The notes under the pieces are model-generated. The model did not search any database and was not told where the DNA came from. It saw only the letters and a program-made list of their open reading frames with translations. A program made the position numbers and the translations under genes. From Sarcophilus harrisii (Eukaryota > Chordata > Mammalia > Dasyuromorphia > Dasyuridae): a stretch of 64,000 nt of DNA. Where the stretch lies: contig NC_045428.1 in NCBI RefSeq assembly GCF_902635505.1, positions 118,935,641-118,999,640 on the forward strand, in the 5' to 3' direction. Below are positions 11,456 through 23,390 of the stretch, piece after piece (positions within the stretch are counted from its first letter, which is position 1; every line of letters begins with the position of its first letter).

Positions 11456-12050
11456 AGATAGTGGGGGAAATAAATTCCCATCACATTAGTGAGCAGCTAA
11501 TCAAATTGTAGTACATGAATATAATGGGATATTACTGCACTGTAATAAAAGATGAGCATGATGGATACAAGGCTATGTAAAAATTTACTTGAACTGATGC
11601 AAAATAAAGTAAGCAGAACCAAGAAAACAATATATAGAATGAGGACAGCATCGTAAAGGGAAAGATCACAAAACAATCAAAATTTAATATTGCCAAATTA
11701 AAAAGAAAAAAAAAAGAAAGAAAAAGCTTGCCCTCAAAGAAGAGATAAGGAAAAATTTCTCCCTCCTTATTACCTTGAAAAATCCGGGGTTCATGGGTGT
11801 GAAATGCTACATATAACCAAGTTTTGGTTTTGTTTTAATGGGTCAGTTAATTTTGCTAAGTTTTTTTTTTTTTTGCTTTCTTTTTCCTTTTAAAAAAATC
11901 TATATAATAAGAGATGATTTTCTGGAAAGAGAAGGGGGAAGGAATATAGTGCAGGGGGAGGGGGAAATCTTGACAATATTTTTTAAAAAATCAATTCTTC
12001 TTGAATTTGATTTTAGCTGTAAAGGCCAAATCAGTCTGGTATGAAGGCAT

Positions 12051-13415
12051 CCAAAACAAAGTGATATACAAATCACTAAGATAGGTAATCAATATGCAGA
12101 GCCTAGATTCAGAACAGGAAATTATAAAACAGAAATAGGAAGTCAAGAATCTGGGAGTATCATATTTAACAACTTGTCTGACTAAATGTGAATCCTAGAA
12201 GTTTCTATAATTGAAATTGCATGTATTCCCCACCCCTACACAGTTCAGATATCTCCACAGACCATCAGTAGGTTATCTACAGCCTTCTCTTCACTTTGCC
12301 AACCCAGGGGAGTGAGGGTTCACAATATATCTTGAGATTTATTCATTCTGCAATTAAAAGAACTGGAGGTCTTCTGCAAACTTAATATAGTAAAATCTGC
12401 AGAATGGAAGATATTCTTATCTAATTAAACATTGTTAGAAATTAATTTGTTCATAGGACAGATTTTTTTGAGTTCCTATTCTTTATCTCATTAATCAACG
12501 CCACTAAGAAAGGAATAGTAAATACTTTAGTAGTAATATCATATAAGATGGGGTAGTTTTTCCTAGGGTGATACCCCACATAAGCTAAGTGACTTTTTTT
12601 TTTCTTTAAACAAACACTTGAAAAGATCCTACAAATTATATGGCCAAAGGAATTCAGGCTCAAACCACAAACAATAGCTTTCTGGTGACCCAAATACAAA
12701 GTCGGCACAGGAATACACATGAACTCTGTCCTCTTGACTCTCAACAGCACGGCCAGCACAGAGGCAGGTAAGTAAAATAGTCTCAGCTGAGCCATTATTA
12801 TATCCTGACTGAATATCCTTTCCATTCTATGTTTAAACTCCTTTTAACTAACAGAGGTAGTAAGAAAAGAAAGAAAAATTTATTAAGCACCTACTATGTG
12901 CTAGACACTGTGGCCCAGACATCTAGCCACTGTACCATTGCTGAATCTGAAACAGGACTCACCCTAACTCAGGTCTGGCTCACACAAACCCCGATTTCTC
13001 TGCATATCAGCTTTAAATACTCATTTAAACTCTTAAACTACTATATTTTGAATTATTGCTAAATTTCACTGACTTCTAGCTCATGCTGGCTGATGACAGA
13101 ACTTATTACTGATGACCTTGATAATATCCATGGTCAGAGTCACAGACTAACCATAACCTCGTACAAGCTACAATGGGAATATCCCCAAATGGCCTGGAAC
13201 ACTAATTTCACCTAATAATTCTCCTCATCAGACAAACTGTTCAATCCCAAACCCTTATTATCTTCCTTCTCACAAAAGCTATCATAGGTATCAGAGGCAA
13301 TAGAGCATGACCCTGCTTTAAAGGAGATTCTAAATCATTCTAGATACTCAGCCTCAGCACATTGATTGGGAAACACTGCTTGTTAAAGCAAGCGCTTTCA
13401 AATTACTATCTAGAC
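12051..13415. other. Intergenic DNA, mostly unrecognised
   Basis: No supported gene. A short reversed L2/MIR tail (TTTATTAAGCACCTACTATG) lies at about 12878-12915. The 124-codon minus-strand frame at 12451-12825 has no family features I recognise and no coding context. Confidence 0.4.
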
Positions 13416-13540
13416 ACTTAACTATTTACAATTTGCATCCCCTAAATTGGATACTTCTTCAGGAAAGGAACCGTTTTCAATTTTATCTTTCCATAGTGAC
13501 TGCCTAGTATAGGATCTTAATAAATATTTTTTGTTAACAG
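13416..13540 (+). mobile_element. L2 LINE 3' end fragment
   Basis: The L2 end pattern is readable: AGGAAAGGAACCGTTTTCAA, then GACTGCCTAGTATAGG and CTTAATAAATATTTTTTGTT. It is well diverged. Confidence 0.55.
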
Positions 13541-14344
13541 GAATGCATGGCCAAAATTCATTCCCCACTGAAGTAGTCAAAAGATATGGATAAATAATTC
13601 TCAAAGAAAAATCTTCAAACAATTAACAACTATATGAAACAAAGCTACTGTTCATGAATGTAGACGTAGGTTCTAATAGCTAATGACAATTAAGCCAGAA
13701 AAAAAAAAAATCTGATAACATCTTTATTACACTCAGACTCTTAATTTGAATGGAAATTTCATTTCCACAATTCATTTGTATTTCCATAATTACATGAAAC
13801 AGAGGAGGAAAAAAAGATGGCAACTCATTGTACAAAGAAATAAAGTATACTTGTTAAAAAGAATACGTATCATTGTCTGGAAGGATGTTTCCTTAGTAAT
13901 ATAGCTAGTTTCATTCAATTAAAGGGAACTACTGACATATTAGATAAGGGAAAGAGACATCCCAGAAACTGAAATACTCTTTTTTTAAGGCAATTAAGTG
14001 CTTTTGTACCAATTAGGGGAGCAAAGAAAGATACCCAAGAGAAACAGCTGTTACAGTTGGATCCTATTGTTCATGCAGAGGTCATATACTGCAAAACAGC
14101 AAATATAGAGCAAAATGGAATCAATTGTGTTCTCCCAAAAATTCACTTTCTAAAAGAGTTAAGCTAGAAATTCTCTTATGATACTACAAATACCTAAGGT
14201 CCTAGGGAAGGGTTATAATTTGTTTCTGGCAACTCAAAGGTTGAGGGGAGCATACTTCTGTTATGTGTAGGGTAATCTGGGACTGTGTTATCATCTGCCA
14301 TCCAGGGTAGACAATTATTTGGTCACCCCAGACCCCAGAGAAAT
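13541..14344. other. Intergenic DNA, nothing recognised
   Basis: No gene or repeat I can support. Confidence 0.4.
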
Positions 14345-14400
14345 CATTACTCAATTATTAAACAGTTATTAAGCACTTACTATGTGCCAGGTACTGTTTG
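14345..14400 (-). mobile_element. L2/MIR 3'-tail fragment
   Basis: The reversed tail is clear: TTATTAAGCACTTACTATG, then TGCCAGGTACTGT. Confidence 0.55.
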
Positions 14401-14885
14401 TATTTTAGTTTGAAGGGAGAGGAAAGAGCTAAATAAGGAATCTGATCCTTAGGTAGAGAAAATCCTAAACAACTTACCCAGTCCAATCCAACAGTACCAT
14501 AAATGTAAACCAATCCATTCATTGACTATATTACATTAAAAAGTGAATTCATTGTGAGGAAGGCCATGTAAAAATTGCTTTAATTTTGAGTCCCCTATCC
14601 CCCAGAGAGCAAGGTAGTATAAAGGAGAGAATGTTTTTTCCAGGTTTTAAAGAAGGAGGAAACATGTGTCCATCTCATTCTTGTTACATCTTTAAAGTAA
14701 ATTATTCCTTTGTAAAAAGGCTAGCTGGTGTTCGTTAATTAAACAGAACTGAGATACTAAGTCCTAGTCACATTGGGATGAGCATACCAAAATAGGGACT
14801 TGAGTCGGTAGCAGCTCAATGCCTAAAGATTGCCCCCTAGATCCCTAAGGAGATGTAATTCATTTCACTCTTGGAAGAAAGGAAG
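14401..14885. other. Intergenic DNA, nothing recognised
   Basis: No gene or repeat I can support. Confidence 0.4.
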
Positions 14886-15090
14886 AAAATAGTAACTTTA
14901 TGTGCCTACTATGTTCTAAGAACCATGCTAATCATTTGACAGATATCTTAATTTTTCCTCAAAAATAACCCTAAGAAGTAAGTCCTATTATTATCCCCAC
15001 TTTACAATTAAGGAAACTGAAGTTAAGTGACTTGCTGAGGGTCATACAGATAGCAAATGTCTGAAGTTGGTTTTGATCTCAGATTTTTCT
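14886..15090 (-). mobile_element. MIR SINE
   Basis: The reversed MIR core is clear on the plus strand: CCCCACTTTACAATTAAGG, AAACTGAAGTTAAGTGACTT, GGTCATACAGATAGC. Confidence 0.85.
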
Positions 15091-15186
15091 ATTTATTGAA
15101 TTTTACCTGTATCAAAAAGTGAGTCCTGAGTTACTACACAAATAAAACAGTAGAAAAGAACAGAAAGAGACATTCCATTAAAAAAG

Positions 15187-15362
15187 TAAACCTATAGGGG
15201 AAGCTAGATGGCATAGTGGAGAGAGTGCTGGCCCTGAAGTCAGGAGGATTGGAGTTTAAGTCCTGCCTTAGACACTTCACACTTCCTAGCCATGTGACCT
15301 TGGACAAGTCACTTAAGCCCAATTGCCTCAGCAAAAATTAAATAAATAAAAATAAAAAATAA
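15187..15362 (+). mobile_element. tRNA-derived SINE (WSINE-type) with A-rich tail
   Basis: The head GGGGAAGCTAGATGGCATAG is followed by the body GCCCTGAAGTCAGGAGGATT and the end TCACTTAAGCCCAATTGCCT. An A-rich tail with AAATAAA units closes the element. The flanks TAAACCTATA (left) and TAAACATATA (right) look like a diverged target-site duplication. Confidence 0.88.
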
Positions 15363-15369
15363 ACATATA

Positions 15370-16855
15370 AAGCATTTGGTAATCCACCAACTAAGACACA
15401 CAGAAAAATTATATGAATACAGAACACTATTAAAATACCTACTTCAAAAATGGTAGAGATCCGAATTTTTCTTGATTGGGTCATCCCAATATAACAAAAA
15501 TTACAGTACTGCTTAAATTAATTTATTTACTCAAGATCAATCCAAACTACAAAAAGGCAAATTGGAGAACTGGGGTGGCTAAGGAAGAAAAAAATAAAAT
15601 TAATCTTCAGTAATAAAGTGACAAGAATTTTTGAGAAAATAAAAAAGTGCACATCACAAATTATATTATGGAAAAGTAATCATCAAAACTGGTTTTGGCA
15701 AAAAAAAAAAAACAAAAGTTTATTAATAGGATAAATTAGGAACACAAGACACATAGCAAATAAACATAATAACAAAGCATTTGATCAATGTAACACCACA
15801 AATACAAGGGGAATAGACTCACTATTCAACAAACAGTGAAAAGCAATATGGCAGAGATTAGATTTAAAACATCTTGCACTTATGCCATAATAAGCTCCAA
15901 ATAAATATATAGCCAAATAGAAAAGGTTATACCATGTAAAATTCACGGTCCAGAGAAGGAGATACCTTTCAAAATGTGGGTAGGTGAAAAGTTATTCACA
16001 ATGTTATAGAAGTTGTATAAATTGTTATTCAGATTAGAGGGATAGAAAGGATCAAGCAAATTAAAGCAATTTAGTTACATCAAATTTGCACCAACAAAAG
16101 CAAATTAAAATTAAATAGGGGGAAAAAATCTTTGCAGAAAGTTTCTTGGGGTCTGATACCCAAGATACAGATGGAAATGATGCAAGTATATATAAACAAA
16201 AGCCATCACCACAGATAAAATGAATAAAGGAAATGAAAAAGCAAACAGCAACTATATAGGGGAAAATGTTCCAAATCACTAATAGGAGAAATGAAAATTA
16301 AAACAAACTTTAGCTTCTATATAACACAACAGATTTTCAAAGACAAAAAAAAGAAAGAAAGAAAGAAAAGAGAAAATTGTTGGATAATTGTTGGAAAAGA
16401 AAAGGCCCAATGTAGCATTTTAAACTATACCCCAAAATTCATAATATAATTACTAGACACAGACCCTAAAGCAATAAAAGTAGGAAAAGACCCATACATG
16501 CACAAATATTTATAGTAGCTCTGTTTGTTGTAGGAAACAACTAGAAACTAAGGATGCCAATCAACTGGCCAATAACTGAATAAATTATGGCATATGAATC
16601 TAATAGAATATTAAGAATGAAATCCTAAGTGATGAAAACAAAGGATTCACACTTAAATGAACCAGTACAGAACAAAATGAGCAGAACCAGAAGAACAATT
16701 TGTTGTGAAGATTGAAGTTAAAGCATGCTGCCCAACTCTTAACAGAGGGATGATGGTTTAGAGATGGTTTAGAGACTTAGCTATGTCTTCTCCTGCTATT
16801 CCCCCAAGAAAAGAAGAAAAAAACATTAAAAAAAAAAAAAACACAACAGAATAAA
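15370..16855 (+). mobile_element. Old L1 remnant (ORF2 RT-to-C-terminal region)
   Basis: Degenerate L1 ORF2 sequence runs in order. AATTAATTTATTTACTCAAG (about 15516) matches the segment after the RT domain. TTTGCAGAAAGTTTCTTGG and CACTAATAGGAGAAATG come near the C-terminal region. GAACAAAATGAGCAGAACC and a tail at about 16827 close it. No long open frame remains. Confidence 0.72.
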
Positions 16856-16954
16856 AGGTGGCTCAAAGAGTTCAAAGCCAGCTTTGAACTAGTTTCCCTA
16901 TTTATTTAGCCACTTTTCTTTTGTTTGCACAAATTTGATATAAAAAATGAAGTG

Positions 16955-16990
<36 letters not shown>
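16955..16990. repeat. (TA)n(CA)n microsatellite
   Basis: A short TATA stretch leads into about 14 CA units. Confidence 0.9.
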
Positions 16991-16992
<2 letters not shown>

Positions 16993-18224
16993 TTTTTGTT
17001 GTTCATGTTTTTGTAAATAAATTTCTGCTCTTTATAGAGAGAAATATTTGTCAGATTTGCAATAACAAATCCCTACCCCACTGCCCAAATTAAATACTAG
17101 GAAACTTACCAGTACAATACTGAGGATGAAAGTGTAGCTGATGGAGGAATAACCACCACAACATCTGAAGAGTCTGTACTGGCTAAGGGACTATCCAACA
17201 ATTACTATACTTTGCCTTCCAAGCTTGTACCACAACTGCACCAAACTCACCACAGTGACAAAGGAAAGAGAACTGGTTGGCTCTTGTCCTGTTGGATTCT
17301 CATAGAATTCTCAAACTTCTCCTTAGAATGATTTAGTACTGTCTCAGAGTAATAATCAATACAGCCTGAGCAGTATCTGAACAATGATTATCATCAGCCT
17401 TTAAGGGAAAACTGTTCCAAAAGCTCAGAGGGTAGAATGACCATATACATTTTTGATCTCTGAAGATTCATTTTCAACCATGCCCTTACAAATAACCAGA
17501 TGTAATCAAGAGCCAGAAGGTTATAGCCAACTTAATTATCCCTAGCAATGTAAAAGCCTTCCTTGTCCTTAAATAGTCCAGCTACTACTGCTGCCTCTGC
17601 ATTCCCTCCTATGGTTTTACAATTACTGATAATATATTTCACCTGGTCCCCAAGTCTCCACAGGGCTTCTCTAATTACAGTGCTATTAGGAATCAGCTTT
17701 TAGGTTCCATGTCAGTTTTCATCCAAACATTTGATGAACATATTCCCTCCATCTAAATACAATTTCATTTGATTTTAAATAAAAAGAAAACACATTGCTT
17801 ATGACCTATTCCCTAAGCATCCAACAACCCTGCTCAAATCTGTGAAATAATAAAGACTCTTCAAAGCCAGATGAATTGCCAATACTTTTGGAAAAAAAAA
17901 AAAAAAAAAAAAAAACATCATTATCATTGTCATATCAACACTTGAGAGAGCTTCAGTATATGAGCCTGGGGCTACAAAGTTATACAAAGGTAGCATTTCC
18001 TGTATTTGTGATAAGCACAAAAAGGACAACAATGCAAAGAAACCTTTGAAAACTTGGTTTTAAGATATTATAAAGAGAGATAAGAGAGTCCAGACCTGGC
18101 TTTGTTTACTGAACTGATCCAGGATCCAGTGGCTAAAGGTTATTGGCTTTGAATAGTTTTTCAAAGCCTCTCTACAGAGAGTGACACAATCTAAATGGGA
18201 CATTGATAACCTGGAAGATGATCT
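16991..18224. other. Intergenic DNA, nothing recognised
   Basis: No supported gene. An A-run is present at about 17890-17914. Confidence 0.4.
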
Positions 18225-18400
18225 GAAGAAAGCAGTCCTTCATCTTTGTATTATTGCTGTTGTGAAGGACAGTTGAAGGAGCTGGACATATTTAGAGCAG
18301 ACTCAGGAAAAACATAATAGCTGCCCTCAAGGGATATTATATGGAAGAGAAATTACACATGGTCTGTTTTGAAACCAGAACTCAGAACCTGGAGGGACCC
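18225..18400 (+). mobile_element. CR1/L3-like LINE trace
   Basis: GAAGGAGCTGGACATATTTA, then GCAGACTCAGGAAAAACATA and GAAACCAGAACTCAGAACC, recall the conserved 3' segment of CR1-clade LINEs. It is a weak match from memory only. Confidence 0.4.
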
Positions 18401-18466
18401 CTTGCAGAGAAGGGACATTTATTAAGTGCTTTGTATGCCTAAGGCTGATGATGGTAGGTACCAAAT

Positions 18467-19077
18467 GTTGGGGTCTGGTCATGTGAAGAATTCACAATGG
18501 CTATTCTTATTGGCAAAAGGTAGGTTTTATATGAAGGGATATAATAGGAATGGAAAATATGAAATTGAGTTGGGAGAAAATAGAAAGGTGTTTTATGGAC
18601 AGAAGTTCCTCAGTGGAACTTGCCATTTACCAGGAGAAAGGAAGCACCTCCATGAGGTTGGGGCATGCCCTTAGCTGACAGGCTAAATCCTGAAAGGGGC
18701 ATGATATCCCAAAAGAGTTAGCTAGCTCTAAGGAGGAGAAGTGGGGTTAGGAGGGCTAAAGGGAAAGACACAAGGCAGAGTGGCATGGCAAACTGACCCA
18801 AAGAAGGGCAATGAGTATGGCGTGAGCCAAAGGTAAATTTTATAGAGAAAATTTAACCTCAGGGAATTAACAGGGATTTCTGACAGGACATGGCAAAGTG
18901 AGGCTACCCACGACCCCTAGACCCTTACAGAGGGTAGGTCTCAGGGGTTTGACATAACTTGGATTTCTGACAGGATAATCTCCCCAGAGGGTGGGACCAA
19001 TGGAGCTAAACTGATCTCAATCCCTACCTGCCTTAGGGATCAATATTATCAATTCTTCAGTTTTCCTCTGCCCAACA
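18467..19077. mobile_element. Solo-LTR candidate, fossil, about 0.6 kb
   Basis: The segment starts TGTTGGGGTC and ends CTGCCCAACA, giving 7-bp inverted termini (TGTTGGG/CCCAACA) with the TG...CA ends typical of LTRs. TATA-like and A-rich blocks lie inside. It may read on the minus strand. I see no clear target-site duplication and no internal coding region. Family unknown. Confidence 0.5.
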
Positions 19078-19144
19078 TATCTACTATTCAGGACCTCATC
19101 ACCTACTATGGCAGCATGACACGTGTTTTATGAATACTTATGAC

Positions 19145-19262
19145 CATGAGAGTTAGGTGCTACTACTATTCCCATTTTACAAATGAGGTAGCTGAGGCAG
19201 ACAATGTTTAAGTGACTCACCCAAGATTACACAAGTAAATATCTGAGGCCACATTTAATTTA
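19145..19262 (-). mobile_element. MIR SINE
   Basis: The reversed MIR core CCCATTTTACAAATGAGGTA precedes AAGTGACTCACCCAAGATTA and a diverged end. Confidence 0.8.
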
Positions 19263-19274
19263 CATTGTCCTGGT

Positions 19275-19795
19275 TTAGTAAATCAGTTAATAAACATTTA
19301 TTAAGCAAGTATTATGTGCCAAGCACTGTGCTAAGTACTAGGTAAACAAAAAGGCAAAAGATAGTACCAACCTATAAGATGTTTACAATTGAATGGGAAT
19401 AACAACTAAACAAATATGTAGAAAAAGTTACATAAGAGATTAAAAAGGTGATAATTAACCAAGAGAGAGGCACTAGAATTTAGAGGAATGGGGAAGGTAT
19501 CCTATATAAAATGGGATTTTCATTAGGACTTCAGAAAAGCCAATAAACAAAGCTAAGAAGATAAAGCATTTTAGGCATAAGGAATAGCCAGAGAAAATGC
19601 CCAGAGCCAACAGAGGGACTATCCAGTTTGTAGGACAGCCAAGAAATCATTGTCATTGAATTGAAGAGGTTTCTGGCAGCAAATAAGGTATAAGAAGACC
19701 AAAAAGGTAGAATGGAAGGGTGAGGGTAAGTTATGAAAAGCTTTGAGTCTTTTAATCATAAGGATCCCTTTGGATCACATATTGACTTATCAACA
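19275..19795 (-). mobile_element. Ancient L2-type LINE remnant
   Basis: The order of blocks matches the copy at 8693-9520 but is not interrupted by a SINE: ATTATGTGCCAAGCACTGTG, TTTACAATTGAATGGGAATA, GAGAGGCACTAGAATTTAGA and AGAGAAAATGCCCAGAGCC. Confidence 0.6.
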
Positions 19796-19839
19796 TTATG
19801 GCCTTTTTTATTTTTATTTATTTTATTAAATGTTTCCAG

Positions 19840-19895
19840 GGCAGTTGGGGGTACAGTAGAAAGAGTACCTGGGCAAGTCATTTAATCCTATTGTC

Positions 19896-19897
<2 letters not shown>
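19840..19897 (+). mobile_element. SINE fragment with internal deletion
   Basis: A WSINE-like head (GGCAGTTGGGGGTACAGTAG) is joined directly to the SINE end (TGGGCAAGTCATTTAATCC). The central body is missing. Confidence 0.6.

Positions 19898-19979
<82 letters not shown>
19898..19979. repeat. Compound (AC)n(AG)n microsatellite
   Basis: About 21 AC units are followed, after AT, by about 19 AG units. The tract lies directly at the end of the SINE fragment and may have grown from its tail. Confidence 0.97.
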
Positions 19980-19981
<2 letters not shown>

Positions 19982-21984
19982 GTGAGTTTCCCCTGTTCTA
20001 CACATCCATTGGTATAGGAATCTCTCTTTATTGGTGGAGATAAGGCCAAAACTCTGTGTGAGGGGCTTACAAAATTAGTAAGAAGCCAGAGATCTCAAGA
20101 TTTAGCCAAGAGAAAAGGTGGAAAAGGGAAACGCCACATCAGCTTGCTTTAAAAAAAAAAAAAGACCCTAGGAAGACATAAGAAAATGGCAGTTTCTATC
20201 ATATCACTATACCCAGCTTGCTACTCTAGAGACCTGAAGGACTATTCCCTTGAATCACTTCCAGGATCCTTTTTTTTGGTTAAACTGAGTTACCTGACTT
20301 CCAATGAGAGAGCTCCTTCATTGTATATTATCGTGTATATATTCTTCTATTTGTACTCACTCTGATTTTTATTTTGCTGTGATCAGATGATGTTATTCTC
20401 TATATATGTTCATTTTAGAACTGGTATTTGGTGAAAAGAGGATCAAGCCTTGGTTATAGAGCTTGGGTGTCCCCTTTCTTCCAGAAATGACAAAGCAATA
20501 AAAAGTTAGCTAGGACCCAATTATATCCCCTATATGAACAATATATAAGGTAGCAGATATATTTTTAACCTTGTACCCCCCTCTCTCTGAGAAGAAAAGA
20601 ATTATACTCAGTCCCAATTTCCTGCTTCTCCTGACAGGAATTGAATTTAAAATTTACAAAGCTCTGTATCTGCAGTATCTCATTTGATCCTCACAATAAC
20701 CCTGAGAGGTAAATTTCTTTCAGTTTGGATTTTTTTTGCTTCTTATAAAAATAAACAGTTCTCTATAATTCTCAAATTCCACATTAGTGCCAGTTTTGTT
20801 TAGTAAGCCCTTCTTCATGGCATTCAGTTTTTCCTCAATATTGATCTATCTTTTTCTTTCCAGTTTCTCACCTTTCTCTTCTATTTCTCTACATTACTTA
20901 TTGCATGTGCCTTCCATCTGTGCCTGTTTTCTTTCTTCCTAGATTCAATTTTTTTCTCATTGTGAAAATGATTTTGATAAAAAATGATAGCATTTCCCAA
21001 ACATCCCTTAGAAGATTAAGCAACACCTGATACCTAACCTTTTAAAACTATTTTAAATAAATTATATTGAACTTTAATGTGCTGAATTAGAATTGTCAAG
21101 ATCATAAAAAGCCATCTGAAGGACCTTTACAGAAGTACAGAAATCAATGCCCTTAAAAACAAGTTGAGTAATATTTAAATCATCTTTAATCATCCCAATT
21201 TTATGTTTCATCATAAAAAGAAAACCAAGTTATAGCTTAATAATAATAAATAAATATAATAACATACAAAACTCTCCTGAGCGCATGAAAATTGAGTAGA
21301 GCTGGCTACTCCTCTTTTCAGGCTTATAAAAGTATATTAAATCAACTCTATACATCTTCCTTTACTCTCCCAAAAAAAGCTATAAGTCCCAAAGTGGATA
21401 GCTGTATCCAAAGCTTCCTTCCAAAAACTCTCATATAAATGTCAGACTTAGCTCTAAAGCAAACAATAGAACTTGGTCTAACTTAGATGTTTGCATCAAT
21501 TTTCTAGTTACTGAATGTTCTCTGATAGTCAACAAAATTTGTAAGATTATCTAGACTTTGCTAGACAAAAAGTAGGATTGTTCCATTCCATGAAACCTAC
21601 AGGTTCTATTTGGAATCAGCAATTATTTCAGAGATCTGAAGAGTCTTTCTAATCCAATGGAGTTTGTAGTCTAGTTGGATCTCAATAGAATGGAAACCAA
21701 AAATAAACTCAGAAATAAAACCTTTCAGAAACACATGAATTAAACACCAGTTTCAGAACCTATTGTGTTCTCTATAGCACACAAGATGGGGACTTCCATG
21801 ACTTCTATAACTCTTTTTGTCCTTCATACCAAAGAGTTTTGCTTAAAAGTCATTAACAATACATCTAAATATAAGAGCAAAATAATGTCATCCCATGACT
21901 GTTTCTTTCTGAATTCCTCTGAAAAAAAATCAGATGCTGGCATTTATACAGGGTATACCAAAACTCTTAGTACATTTTCAAAAT
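19980..21984. other. Intergenic DNA, mostly unrecognised
   Basis: No supported gene. A reversed MIR fragment (CAGTATCTCATTTGATCCTC, ACAATAACCCTGAGAGGTA) sits at about 20660-20715. Confidence 0.4.
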
Positions 21985-22175
21985 TGTACTAGCTCTAAGG
22001 TACTTTAAGACTTGCAAACATGGTACATAATATTTCATTTCATATATAACAGGCATTATTACCTTATTTGAAAGATGAGAAAGCTGAAGCTCCATCCTTA
22101 TCAGAGATAAGAGTCTAACTTGTCACTCCCTAACTTCAAATCTAATACTCTTTTCATTATACCATGATTCCAAAT
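21985..22175 (-). mobile_element. MIR SINE
   Basis: A diverged reversed MIR: AAAGATGAGAAAGCTGAAGC, then AATACTCTTTTCATTATACC near its tRNA-like head. Confidence 0.65.
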
Positions 22176-22301
22176 TAGCACTAGCATGACAAACAGATGG
22201 CTGACAAGCTGAATTCTCTGCCTTGGCCATAAATGCTAAGCAGAAAATTGTCTCCTGAAATAGAAAAGCTACAGGTATTAATTAGATAAATCAGCAATTA
22301 A

Positions 22302-22562
22302 CATGTGTTGTTGTTGTTGTTCAGTCATGTCCAACTTTTTGTAATCTCATTTGGGGTTTTCTTGGCAAAGATACTCAACCAGTTTGCCATTTTCTTCTCC
22401 AGACTATTTTATAGATATGAAACTAAAGCAGACAAGGTTAAGTGACTTGTCCAGTGTCACACAGCTATTACGTTTCTGAGGTCAGATTTAAACTTATTAA
22501 GATGAACCTTCCAGACTCTAGATCTGTCATGCGATCCACTGTGCCATCTAGCTGTCCTAATC
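22302..22562 (-). mobile_element. Mar1 SINE
   Basis: The tail appears first on the plus strand: (TTG)n, GTTCAGTCATGTCCAAC and TTTTCTTGGCAAAGATACTC. The CORE centre (AAGTGACTTGTCCAGTGTCA) and the reversed head CCATCTAGCTGTCC follow. It looks full length. Confidence 0.93.
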
Positions 22563-23390
22563 CAAATCCATTTGGATGATATAAACATATAATAAACATA
22601 TGAGTATATATAAACATATGATTCACTAAAATTGGCTGCCATCTATCACAGGCTTTTGGGAAAATGAATGAATAAAAATATATTGTTTTTCTTTACAAAC
22701 TATAAACAGCAGAAAGGAGAAGCTGGAGTTACAGGGGGGTGAATAGGACACCTAATTAAGACAGGAGGTAGGGAACAACCTTAACAAAAATATATGAAAG
22801 AAAGAGGAAGGTAGGACTGTCCAAAAACTGAAACCTTGCTGGTGAACTGGGCTGGTTGGAACCGGTCACAGTGGCAATGTCTTGCTACAGGGAGATGCTG
22901 AAAGTGGTAGATATTATTCTGAGCAAAAGAATCCATTGTCAGTCAACAGAGCAAAGAGGCCAGAAACAGGACCTAAACAGGGAAAACTGAGTTGGCAAAA
23001 CAAAAGCCAGAGAATCCCAGGTACAAATAGGAAAATGAGACCTTAGCAATCAAAGATCAGTTCAATAGACTTAAAGCTTTTACAGAGTTTGCATGCAATT
23101 TTACTCAATATAACTGCCTCTGAAGGACTGATAAATGATCTTAATCTTGTTCATCTTGATAATCTAAATAGTTTCAGCCATAGACTTCTCATGACAGCTT
23201 TTAAGGTTTTCCTCAAATTTGAGGATTCCAATATAATATAAGTACATTATCTCAATATATTTCTTCAACTGAAAAGATCAATAAACTATTGAAAATCATA
23301 AAAAAAAAAAAAAACATGAAAAACAAAATCTTACAAATCCATACCTGGAAGAGTGTGTTATTGTGGTTATGGCATGTAATAAAATATATG
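22563..23390. other. Intergenic DNA, nothing recognised
   Basis: No gene or repeat I can support. Confidence 0.4.

Larger units (their letters stand above)
10862..12050 (+). mobile_element. Old L1 remnant (ORF2 end plus 3' UTR), interrupted by another repeat
   Basis: Degenerate ORF2 C-terminal sequence occupies 10862-11172 (GTCAAAGGATGTGAAC, AAGAGAAATGCAAATTAAAA). It resumes at about 11455 with GTAGTACATGAATATAATGG and AACTGATGCAAAATAAAGTA. A 3' UTR of a different L1 type follows to about 12050 (GAAATGCTACATATAACCAA). The gap between the halves is filled by the repeat at 11173-11455. Many stops and indels mark it as old. Confidence 0.75.

Noticed and set aside
12451-12825. 124-codon minus-strand frame
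   Set aside because: No domain, no promoter context and no recognisable family; an isolated frame of this length is expected by chance in 64 kb.
18145-18168. 9-bp inverted repeat GGCTTTGAA/TTCAAAGCC with 6-nt loop, as a terminator or regulatory hairpin
   Set aside because: Short stems of this size occur by chance, and a hairpin terminator has no meaning for pol II intergenic DNA.
19798-20043. 81-codon frame with THTHTH and RERERE runs
   Set aside because: It is the translation of the (AC)n(AG)n microsatellite.
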